This document shows, in pieces, positions 23,901 to 35,900 of a DNA stretch of 64,000 bases. Source of the DNA: Acanthaster planci (taxonomy: Eukaryota; Echinodermata; Asteroidea; Valvatida; Acanthasteridae); the NCBI RefSeq assembly GCF_001949145.1, contig NW_019091358.1:3757654-3821653 (forward strand). Direction: 5' to 3'. Every line of letters begins with the position of its first letter. The stretch's first letter is position 1. A program made the position numbers and the translations under genes. The notes beneath the pieces were generated by a model. It saw only the letters and a list, made by a program, of their open reading frames with translations, made no database searches and was not told where the DNA came from.

Positions 23901-26900
23901 TGTGATTGAAGTAGTAGCCTTCCAGGATGGTACGGATGGCTCATGTGTGAAGCGCATGCCTCGCCTCTCACCATTGTTGTCTTCAGTTCAATTCCTGGCC
24001 TAGGTCACACATGAGCAGAGTTGTTCCTAGGTTCTTTCCTGTGCCGCAAGGGCTTTTCTCTGGGTTCTGCAGTTTTCCCCCTTCCGTATAAATCAACTGT
24101 CTTCCTGTGCCCTGCGGTCAATTATGCATTGTCTAGCTTGACTATGTTGGAGTTGCATCCCTCGTAATTCAGCCTCGTAATAGCGAGTAAAGATGATTAA
24201 TCCATGGAAAGGACTAACTGCTCTTGATTATGTGAGATTCTTTTGGGTGTTTTTCAACTTAAGGCTCAGACTTAAAGTCACCCACCGTTGTTGTTATTGC
24301 ATTTGACTTGGGCTTGACCATAATATTGTCTTCAGTATATAGAAGAAGAGAATACTTTAATTATTCTATGGCAGGGCCAGTGCATTAACCCAAATATGGT
24401 CAGTCCTCCAACGGGTGAAAAATTGTGGTTCAGTAGCGTCAATGTACCAAAGTTTTGCTTCACATGAGTTACTTCATTGCAGTATCATTTGGGGCTGTAT
24501 GTAAACAGTTATTCAAGTTCTATTTTTTGTTGTTTCTGTAAAAAGGACGAGTCTTACTTTAAGGCCAAAAATGTGAGTGGTTCATATTTGTGACAGGGCA
24601 CAAATAAAGATTTTCATCACAGTTTGATCACATCATGAAGGTTAACAAGTGGAACCATTACCAACCTTTGAGGACGAACAACTGATAAGGAAAAGTCCTT
24701 TGTCTTTGTGAACAGACCGATAGTTTTCCTTCCTCCCCCCTCCCATGAAATTTGTAGAGCCAAAGGAGGGGACCTGCCCCCCTGTCCTCCCTGGAGAGAA
24801 CTTGAACTGTGACTATGACCAAGTTGTGACCGAGTGTTACTATGACTACAACTGCGAGGGGTCAATGAAGTGCTGCGAAGACGGCTGCAACTCCATCTGT
24901 GTCTTGCCAATGGGAATGGTGGATCCCATCCTGCCACCCAGTAAGTCTTGCCACCCTTGTGGTTTTTTATATTAAGCTGGACTTGTTCATAGCGAATCCC
25001 AACTTTTTTTGGTTTTTGTTTTGTATTCCAATTGAAGATTGGAACAGAAGTTAAGATGCTTGCTTTGTTATGCACAAAAGTCTGACTTCTAACCTCCCAG
25101 AATTTTACCTTGCCATCCTAAATTTTCTTCACATCTGCGGACATTTTCTTGGTTATGTTTGAAGTGCATTTTTTTTTTCACTCTATCAAAGAACCTTGCA
25201 GGTTGTAAGATCCTGCAAATGCCATTTTTTCTAAGACCAGTTTAAACTAGAGTATATGCTCACTCTGACTAGTATTCTAAGTCGTTTGAGTTGATAGAAA
25301 GCAGTGATGTGACAGATTCTTTCCTACTTGAGTTGAATTTGGCAACAGAAGTTTGAACCTCATGTTCTTGGGACCTCTCCTTTAAAATTCCCCCACAATG
25401 TGGCACATGACAGCAATGGCACTGTAGAAGCCAATCTGTGACGTAAATGAAGTTGAGTTTTTGCACGCAGTACTTCACGATTCTCCAAAAGTAGCAATGG
25501 CATTGCAGTTAACAAGCCCAAGAAAATCTCTGGAGAGAGGACATGAAAATAAGTCTAGTTTCAGAGGTGGAAGAGGAGGCCATTGAATCAGGTTGGGACC
25601 GATTGTCCCTACACATAGGTCAGCTTGGATGGGATCTGCCACTAGGTGGCAAGAGAGAATTACTTGGCCAACCCATTTCCATACAGTTGTTTAGTTTGAA
25701 ACTCTCATATTTAGATCATAAAGCAATCAGTTCGCTGGTCTTTTCTCAAACCCTCAATGAAAATGAAATACGCCAGTGCTGGTTAGTACAACCTCTCCTG
25801 CTTAACACTGCATCCAGATAAGCCCAAGGTTGGCCTATGCCCGATAGTGGACATGATGACGATGGCCGATGCCTGCGTGAACGAGTGCTTCGACGACTAC
25901 TCCTGCCCCCTTGACCAAAAGTGTTGCAGCAATGGCTGTGGCCAACAGTGCATGCCGGCGTACAACCCCATCGGTAGGTTTGTCAGAGCAATCATTTCTG
26001 TACCCTCCGTTGCTCCGGATACTAAGACCATCCCCATAGAACGTGACATACTTTGGCACGCTGTCAAACACATTTTCACGCTTGTATTAATTACAACCAC
26101 AAAGTGACCAGCAGCATCGCTGGCATCGTACATGTATCCAATGGTGTAACTGATTAAAATGCAAGCAGTGAAGCCAACTTTGATTACGCTATCTTGGCAG
26201 TGCATAATTACGGTGAGTGCCCACCAATGACGGAAGTGGGTACCTGCCCGGAAGAATGCGTGGAGGACTCGGACTGCGAGGCAGACAACATCTGCTGCTT
26301 CACTGGTTGCGGACGCGTCTGTACCTACGCAGTTATCGTGGAACCTCTGCGTAAGTCACTTCATTTACCTTTAAACAGCAAACGTTAGATAAGATATCTG
26401 GACAATGTGTAGCAATGTGCTTTGGAAAAAAAAAATACAAGACAGAAACAAACAGTGGTGTGGAAATTCCAAAAGCTGAATTTTGACAAGCTCAGTGATA
26501 TGGAGATCATAGAGAAAGAAGTTCTTGAAACTGATTTAGAGATGTGAATGCTACCAGTAGACAATACTCTGCGTTGATTGAGCAGAAAATGTACACTCCG
26601 ATCAGTCAGTTGAAGTCAGACCAACTGAAGAAAATGACTTATGCGAGTCATAAAATGTTTTGTTTGCACTGTCATGTTTTACATCAGAGAGTACTGAGTT
26701 CATAATGGCCAGTTTCCCGTCCATGTTTCTATGACCTCAAATAGCACCTGACCCGGGTCAGTGCCCCCTAGTGCCCGAGCTGGCTGTGGGTCCCTGTGCC
26801 AACTTCTGCCAGTACGACTACGACTGTGCCAAGGGGGAGCGGTGTTGCAGCAATGGCTGCGGCTATGAGTGTATGGCAGCCACAGATGTTGGGCCAGTTG

Positions 26901-29900
26901 AGCCCCAGCCTGAGCCAGAGCCAGGTAAGACACTGATTTTCATTTTGAGGGGGGGGGTTTAATAAGAAGAAGAGTCAAATTTAAGGTCGGAGTCCTTTGT
27001 TGTGATAGAAGTGACAGGACCTTCATAACTGACTGATTCAACTTTGCAGTGTGGAAGCAGTGTGGCTAATAGTGTAACCACATTGTCTACATAATGTTTG
27101 GATTTCATTTCACTAAAATTACATTTAGTGACCATGCCTAGAATGAACCGTGTATGAAATGTACAGACGTACAGTTTCACCTGAGTCTCTCAGCATTGCA
27201 GTGGAGTCTGTCACTCATCACAGGTCCCATTATAAGTCCTTTTACTAGACCGTGAACAAAGTCAAAGGAATGCTTTTGTCACAGTTCCATTTGTGACTTG
27301 ACTTGACTGGTTGTTTTGTGGTGGCCTCGTGATGAACATGCACGGACTTGCAGAGACTTTCTGTAAATTTGACTACAATGCTGGAGTCTCAAAATGAGAG
27401 CATGAAGCATCAAGTGCATTGCCTGTTAACTTCAACCCTGTGACCTCTAAAATTTCATTAGCTCCATGCCTCTTAATGTAAGCAACAAACTTGCCGATTT
27501 TGATCATTACTAAATAATACTGAGAAAAAACCCTTTAAGCTGACATTGTAGTCGTATTGCTGTAAATTAATGGCTTTTCTGCCCGTAGCTCAACCCAAGC
27601 CAGGTGAGTGCCCCGCCCTAGTGCAGGGCTTCTTTGCAATCTGCGTAGAACTGTGCAACAGTGACCAGAGCTGCCTGGGAAGCCAGAAGTGCTGTTCCAA
27701 CGGCTGCGGGAGGCAGTGCATGGAGCCGTTGATACGTACGTCGGACTATTTGGCTGGAAGTCATCCGATCACTCATTCGCATTTCTTGTGTATACATTGG
27801 TGGCCGTCATTGGCGACATATCCAGCGGGAGAGGGGTGAAGGGGAAGGCAGAGGAAGATCTGTTTAGGGGGAGGAAGTTCCTTTTGAAACATGTCTATTT
27901 TCATTTTAGGCATTGAAAGCACAAGCATTTAAGAATGGCACTTGCACCTTTCTATTGGGGGTTCATCCAGAGATAAAACAATTTGGACAATTGTATTTGA
28001 CAAAAATTCATTTAGCCACACCTCCCACCCAAGCCCTACATACCCCACTGCCGCACATGTTTCCTGCCATGCCATACGTTAAATACTCCCACTGTGTGGT
28101 TGTATCCATTTCAAGGGTAAGCTCGGGATCCCACAATCTGTGTCGATCTCTTTGCCGGTCCCCTGTAATCACTTAATCCAAATGTTTCTAACATTTCTGT
28201 CAACTACAGACAATTCTCTTCCGGTGTTGGAAAGGGCTCATTGTCTTCACTAATGGATCATCTAGCACATCCCATCTTTCTCTATTTCTCAATTCATGGT
28301 TGAACTCATCTTTAACAATTGCTAACACTTGAAGCCTTTTCAGATTCACAGGACTCGGATTATCTCCATTTTAAGCCCATCCAAATTCTAATTTGTTGTT
28401 CATCTGCAATCAGATAGCAATGATGCGCTGTTTTCATTGTAATACTTGGACATGGTTCACAAGAAGTTGTTCAAATTGTTGTTCAGATTGAGAACATTGA
28501 CTCTGATTGGTTCATGTAGCAGTGTTTGTTTCAGTATCCGAAGCATCGAAAGTCTGAAGAGGCGTTGATGTTTCATCGTCAGTCCCATTTTTGTGAGTGA
28601 GTTCAGTTGAGAACTGTTGGTCAGCCATCAGTGAATTACTGGAATACCTGGGCCTATATTAATAAAACAGTGGAAGGGAATTGAAGTCAAACTGTTGTTA
28701 AGAATGATTGCAAAACCATCTGGCCCTAGCTCCTTGTGTATTACAATACACCTGTCGCATAATCAATCAGTGATGCACACATTGTCTGTTGACTGGTCTC
28801 CATACTATAGTCAGACCATCATAAAAAATGTGGTTGACCATACAGTTCTTGGTCCAAACCCACTCTATATTGCGCTTGGTTCTAACCACCAGACTTTCTC
28901 TGTGCATGCACAGCTCCTGTTAAGCCCGGCCAGTGCCCAGTCCTCGATCCGGGCCTGTCTTGTTTTTCCTTTGCTGCTGTCATCGAATGCACGGAGGACA
29001 ATGACTGTGAAGGCCCCATGAAGTGCTGCGATATGTTGTGCGACAGTCGCTTGTGCACACTTCCTGTCTCCCGTATGTTTAAATTGGAGTGGAGTCTTCT
29101 CACAGAATTAATCATCTCTGACGAGAGATAACCCTGTAACATACCTAGTGTGTGTTTCTTGGCAAAGGTGCTCTGTGCTGATAAAAAATGGTGCACCTTT
29201 GTGTTAATGCTCCCAAGCTTCACAGTTCCTTAAAGCTAGTTGTCATACTAATGCTAAATTTCATACCATTGTGTAATGTACTCATCAAAATCCTTTGAAT
29301 CTCTCACACAATGTAATCTGGACATTTTTCATTCAGCGTGTCCTGTGCAGTGACACATTAAAATTTTGTGTCAGTGAAGTTATCTGTTCCTTTCTACAAA
29401 AAAGTGTTCAGTTCGGTCTTGTTTTCTCCCATAGTTCTGTAGTTTAATGTGCGCTTTAAAATCCTCTCGCCACACAGCCCCTCCCAGCCCGCCCAAGCCC
29501 GGAGAGTGCCCAGTTGTGGAATCTGGTGGCTTTGGTATATGTGTCCAAGAATGTAACGACGATAGCAGTTGTGCTGGTGATCAGAAATGTTGTACCAGTG
29601 GCTGTGGAAGAACCTGCATGGATCCAATCAGTATGCATGTTTTAAATGAGATTTCTTATAAACAGTATGAGATTTGTCTTGCTTCAACTGTTCTGCCACA
29701 CAGGTGAATTCGTCGTAAGTTTTGACGTACATTCGAGCAACATCAAGTTTCAATTTATTGACCATCAGGACAATTCATATCTCATTGGCAGTGCAAGTGG
29801 CTCAGAAATCAGCCATCTGCCTGGTTTAGTTTAACTTTCTTTGACTTTCTTTCCCCTATTTGTATATATTCTCATTATGCAGCCTCTCCCAGCCCGCCCA

Positions 29901-32900
29901 AGCCAGGACAGTGCCCCATGGTTGAGCCTGGCAGCGTTGGTATCTGTGTCCAAGAATGTAACGATGATAGTGGATGTACTGGTGATCAGAAATGCTGTTC
30001 CAACGGCTGTGGAAAAACTTGTGTGGATCCAGTTGGTATGCATTTTAAAGTAATTTTGTAATAACATTAAATTTGTCTTGCTTAAGTGTTTTGCCACATA
30101 GTGAATTCTTTGGAGTTGGAAAGTTTTAACAATTAAAGTTTTGGATTGTATAGATCATCGAAAACAATACCAATCTCATTGTCATAGGAAGTGGGTCAGA
30201 AATCTGTAATCTGTATGCTTTAGTTCAGCTTTTCTTTTCCCTGCTTGTATGTTTTCGCCACACAGCTCCTCCTCAAGAACCCAAGCCTGGCCAGTGCCCT
30301 GTGGTTGAGCCTGGTGGCTTTGGTATCTGTGTCCAAGAATGTAATGATGATAGCGGCTGTTCTAGTGATCAGAAATGCTGTAGCAATGGCTGTGGAAGAA
30401 CTTGCATGGATCCAATCGGTATGCATGTTAAAATGACTTTGTAATAGTAAAAGATTTGTCTTGCCTAACTTTTCTGCCACACGGACAAATTCTACTTAAG
30501 CTGTGGAGTACAGAAGTTTTAGCAATTTGAGTTTAGAATTGTTTATGAGCACCAGGAGTAATGAATATCTCATTGTCAGGGGAAGTGGGTCAGAAATCTG
30601 TAATCTGTATGCTTTAGTTCAGCTTTCCTTTTCCCTGCTTGTATTTTTTCGCCACACAGCTCCTCCTCAAGAACCCAAGCCTGGCCAGTGCCCCGTGGTC
30701 GAGCCTGGCAGCGTTGGTATCTGTGTCCAAGAATGTAACGATGATAGTGGATGTACTGGTGATCAGAAATGCTGTTCCAACGGCTGTGGAAAAACTTGTG
30801 TGGATCCAGTTGGTATGCATTTTAAAGTAATTTTGTAATAGCATTAAATTTGTCTTGCTTAAGTGTTTTGCCACATAGTGAATTCTTTGGAGTTAGAACG
30901 TTTTAGCAATTTAAGTTTGGGATTGTATAGATCATCAGAAACAATACCAATCTCATTGTCAGCGGAAGTGGGTCAGAAATCTGTAATCTGAATGCTTTAG
31001 TTCAGCTTCCCTTTTCCTGCTTGTATGTTTTCGCCACACAGGTCCTCCTCAAGAACCCAAGCCTGGCCAGTGCCCCGTGGTTGAGCCTGGCAGCGTTGGT
31101 ATCTGTGTCCAAGAATGTAACGATGATAGCGGCTGTTCCGGTGATCAGAAATGCTGCAGCAATGGCTGTGGAAGAACTTGCATGGATCCACTCAGTACGA
31201 ATTGTTCTTACTTTTTTCATTCTGTGATCCATGGGTTGCGCCTGAATTAACCTTTATGCCACAGAGGAGAAGTGCTCTCAGGTTTAAATTGCAGGCTTCG
31301 GAATTGTCACAGTGCTGAACTCGAGACCATCACAACACCATCACAACACCAGAACATAAAATCATGCACAGGACCAGACACAAGTAATAGTGGGAACAAT
31401 TACAAAGAAATGCTTTTGTTTATTTATTTATTATTTCTCAGGGAAAAACACATAAATACACTGAAACACAAATTAGGAATAGCACCACAAACAGATCTAA
31501 AAAAAACCAACCTGATAACACCCCGAAGGATTGCCAAAAAGCGAACTTAATCGCTGTCTAGAGGCTCTCCTAAAATGTTAACAGTTACTAGGTTGGGCAA
31601 AAGTGGGACTCACAAACAAATAAGGCAGAGTGGGGAAACACAAAGGGAGGGGGAATAATAAACAGAACTCTGGAGCAAGCTGTGTAGGCCTAAACAAAGA
31701 ACCGAGGGAGAGAACACAAACCACATGGAATTAAAAAAAGGGGGGGGTTGACCACGGAGGGAAAGAATCGATGAAGCTGAGCTGAAGAGAAGATTGGAAA
31801 TATGCAGAAAATACAATGTACCATATAAACAGGGACATATATATGAACAATAACCACATAAAGTTGGGAGTCATTTAAATTACACATAAATAAATAAAAA
31901 GCCTAAAAATTCATATAACATGTATTGCATTTGGAATGATCTATAATACATTGACAAAATGGCCGCTACATACAAGAACTATAATAAATAAATGAATAAC
32001 AATGGACAATAGATCGACATACAGAAGATATCAATATGAGTTCAATCAAAAGTAGTGTTTTTTAAGATTAGTCAGGAAAGGAGTCGTGCCGTACAGGATA
32101 CTATTATCAGTTTCAAGATCCAAAGAGTCCCAGATTCGAGGAAATAGGACAAAGATTGATGGAAGGCGTTAGTTTGAGATTGCAAATGACCGAATTTAAC
32201 CTGGTTGAGATGTCGAGATGTCGAGTATTGAGGGTGAGATAGTTCAGGATAGGAATATCAAATTTACTGGACAGACATTTAGCTACAAAGGAGATGGAAA
32301 GAAATTTCAGTCTGTTCATCAAGAATGGCAAACCCAGCTTGGTGCACCACTCGGAATACTCGATATTATTCTTGTTTTTGATATGTATACATCTGCATGG
32401 AAGACCGAGACAACACCAAGTAAACCTTCTCTGTACTCTTTCCAGCGAGCTCTGTTCAGAGACAGAACTTGGGCACCAAACTGGGGCAGCATGCTCAATA
32501 ATTGGTCTGACAAGGGCACAATGCAGTTTAACCATCACAGCTGGATCTCTACTTTTGACTATTCTTCGAACAAAACTGTTCATCCTGTTAGCCTTACACA
32601 CTACTGCATAGTTTGCCGTTTCCATGATAAATTTCGAGAAATTACAACACCTAGATATTTATATTGACCAACTGCTTGAAGAATGTGTGGTCCATTGGTA
32701 TAAGTTGGTTTAGGTGAGCTAGAACGAGAGATTGACATCAGCTTGCATTTCTCAGCATTAAGTTTCGTTTTGGCCAGTGCACACCAATTGTCATTTTGTA
32801 GAATTGTTTCATCATTTCTATTATGAATGACCCTATGGAGCACCATGTTGTCCCCATACCGTCTCATTTGTAACCTAACACAAAAAGGCAGGTCGAAAGC

Positions 32901-35900
32901 AAAGACGTTAAAAAGGAGCCGTCCAAGGACCGAGCCCTGTGGCACACCTGAACCCACTGTAATCCAAGATGAATGAACACCCTGAAATTGAACACGTTGC
33001 TGTCGACCAGTCAGATAAGATTGAAACCAATAAAGAGCCGACCCACAAACTCCATATTTATGCAGTCTTTCTAGCAGAATTTCGTGACTCACTCGGTCAA
33101 AGGCCTTTGACCAGTCCAAGAAAACCGCATCGATACGGGGTGGGCTAGGCCTATCAATGGTTTCAGCCCACTCATTGAAAACAGTTGCCAACTGTGTCAC
33201 AGCTTGCTGCGCTTCACCATATTTCTCCTGCTTATATATTCTCTCCACACAGCTCCTCCCAAAGAACCCAAGCCTGGCCAGTGCCCTGTGGTTGAGCCTG
33301 GCAGCGTTGGTATCTGTGTCCAAGAATGTAACGATGATAGCGGCTGTTCTGGTGATCAGAAATGCTGTAGCAATGGCTGTGGAAGAACTTGCATGGATCC
33401 AATGGGTATGCATGTTAAAATGACTTTGTAACAGTAAAAGATTTGTCTTGCCTAACTTTTCTGCCACACGGACAAATTCTACTTAGCTTTGGAGTACAGA
33501 AGTTTTAGCAATTTGAGTTTAGAATTGTTTATGAGCACCAGGAGTAATGAATATTCATTTTCAGTGCAAATGGGTCAGAAATCTGTAATCTGTATGCTTT
33601 AGTTCAGCTTCCCTTTTCCCTGCTTGTATCTTTTTGCCACACAGCTCCTCCTCAAGAACCCAAGCCTGGCCAGTGCCCTGTGGTCGAGCCTGGCAGCGTT
33701 GGTATCTGTGTCCAAGAATGTAACGATGATAGCGGCTGTTCTGGTGATCAGAAATGCTGCAGCAACGGCTGTGGAAAAACTTGCGTGGATCCAATCGGTA
33801 TGCATGTTAAAATGATTTCTTAACACATCCTAATATACATTTCCCTGGCTGGTTCCAGTATTCTTGCTACACAAATTGCATTTTCTTGAGCTTGGAGATC
33901 ATTTGTTGTGTGAGATCATCCAAGCGTCTTCATCCCCCAGATGCAGCTATGTGATACTTGGATTTTTTTATGGATAGTGACAGTTTTGCAGTTCCAGATA
34001 TTTTTATTTTCCTTATAATGGAAACCTCTCCCCATTCATTGCCATGAAAAACCTTATTCAGCTTTAAAGGTCTTGGGAACTCCCCAGTGAATTTAAACAC
34101 AAAGAGGAGGATTTGTTTTGAATAGGAAAATGTGACTCAACTTTACAAAATTAATCAGAAATTGACAGTCAGTTTTGAATTATAGGCGTTTAAGGAATCT
34201 AGCACATTTTTAATCTTGAATGCTCGTTGCATACAAAATTATCACATATGTCTGGATACCAAACTGAGTGATGCTTCAAGCAGAAACCTAGCTTTCAACA
34301 TTCTGACATAAAGTAAATCTTTTTGGGTAAAAAAGTAGATTTAAGTTGTGAGATCTGGTCACAAATGCAATGATACCATTACCCTGGCCGCCCCCACTGA
34401 TCCACCATTCTGCTTCTGTTCCTTTGTGTTTTTGCAGAGCTGGTTGGCCCTGTGGAACCAGTTGGCCCAGTGGAGCCAATTGAGCCTCAAGGTAAAGAGT
34501 GTTATTCCCCCTCCCCCATTGTAAGTTTCTCCATACAAGACAAAAAGAATATTTTCACTACTGATAANNNNNNNNNNNNNNNNNNNNNNNNNNNNNNNNN
34601 NNNNNNNNNNNNNNNNNNNNNNNNNNNNNNNNNNNNNNNNNNNNNNNNNNNNNNNNNNNNNNNNNNNNNNNNNNNNNNNNNNNNNNNNNNNNNNNNNNNN
34701 NNNNNNNNNNNNNNNNNNNNNNNNNNNNNNNNNNNNNNNNNNNNNNNNNNNNNNNNNNNNNNNNNNNNNNNNNNNNNNNNNNNNNNNNNNNNNNNNNNNN
34801 NNNNNNNNNNNNNNNNNNNNNNNNNNNNNNNNNNNNNNNNNNNNNNNNNNNNNNNNNNNNNNNNNNNNNNNNNNNNNNNNNNNNNNNNNNNNNNNNNNNN
34901 NNNNNNNNNNNNNNNNNNNNNNNNNNNNNNNNNNNNNNNNNNNNNNNNNNNNNNNNNNNNNNNNNNNNNNNNNNNNNNNNNNNNNNNNNNNNNNNNNNNN
35001 NNNNNNNNNNNNNNNNNNNNNNNNNNNNNNNNNNNNNNNNNNNNNNNNNNNNNNCACCTATATAGCAACTTACCTTTAGATTATTCACTGAAAAGCACCT
35101 TACTCTGACAGTATCTTATTTTTTTCCTTTTATTCTCTGCACTAGCTCCCAAGCCAGGTGCATGTCCAATGGTTGACTTGGGCACCATTGGCATCTGCAG
35201 CCAAGAGTGCAGCAGTGACAGTGATTGTGAAGGGGACCAGAAATGTTGCACCAACGGCTGTGGCAACACCTGCATGCCTGCTTATGATCCAGCCGGTAAG
35301 CACCAGGAGAAACCTTGGTGTGCGGTGCTTTATGTTTTCCTTTAAACTTCACATTTTGTCCTCAGTCAGTCATTTAAAAGAAGATGTTTTTAATTTTTTT
35401 TAATAGTGATAACTGATAACTTTTAACTCCATACGTCCTTTGAATCCTTCTAAAAATCCATGGTGTTTAAGTGGCACATTATATTTTTCTTAAACTTCCA
35501 AGGTGCGTCAAGACCTGTGTGAAATGATAGTCATTTAGCTTTACTAGTTCTTAAAACCTGCAAAGTTTCCTAACCTTCCAGGAGGGTACAGTTTAATGAT
35601 GTGAACGAAAAGCAGTAGATTCTGCTAAAATAATCAAGCTTCAGTGGCTGGATACTCCTTGTTTTTAAAGTAGTACCTCGTACATGTTCTGGACTGTACA
35701 CTTTTGATTTCTTGAGTCAGTTTAAGTTTGCCTGGTACACAAGGCCCTATGAGCCCTATCCCCCCATCTGAATTACGTGTGCCCTTCTGCACACACTCCA
35801 CGATCACCTAGCAGTCCCTGATTGTAAATCTCTCTGCATCCGTGCCGGGTGTCCTTCTCATGGCACTCACCCTTCTCTCCACAGTCAACAACTTCAGTGA

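Noticed and set aside
23923-24110. Functional tRNA gene
   Set aside because: A- and B-box-like stretches are present but cannot fold into a cloverleaf, and a SINE body follows.
24617-25075. Open minus-strand frame of 152 codons
   Set aside because: It is antisense to WAP exon 2 and flanking intron. The + strand has a clean eight-Cys WAP module with splice sites, and the minus frame shows no family.
32218-32667. Plus-strand open frame of 149 codons
   Set aside because: Antisense to the LINE reverse transcriptase, whose RT motifs are clear on the minus strand.
29478-33797. Regular spacing that could suggest a CRISPR-like or satellite array
   Set aside because: The units are 390-bp exon plus intron blocks encoding a conserved eight-Cys module in an animal gene.
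29394-33826. A series of similar minus-strand open frames (motifs like LNHGALARLGFLRR)
   Set aside because: They repeat because the WAP exons on the + strand are duplicated. They are mirror images of WAP exons and not an independent repeated gene family.
34359-35108. Long open frames across the N run
   Set aside because: They exist only because N codons are not read as stops.
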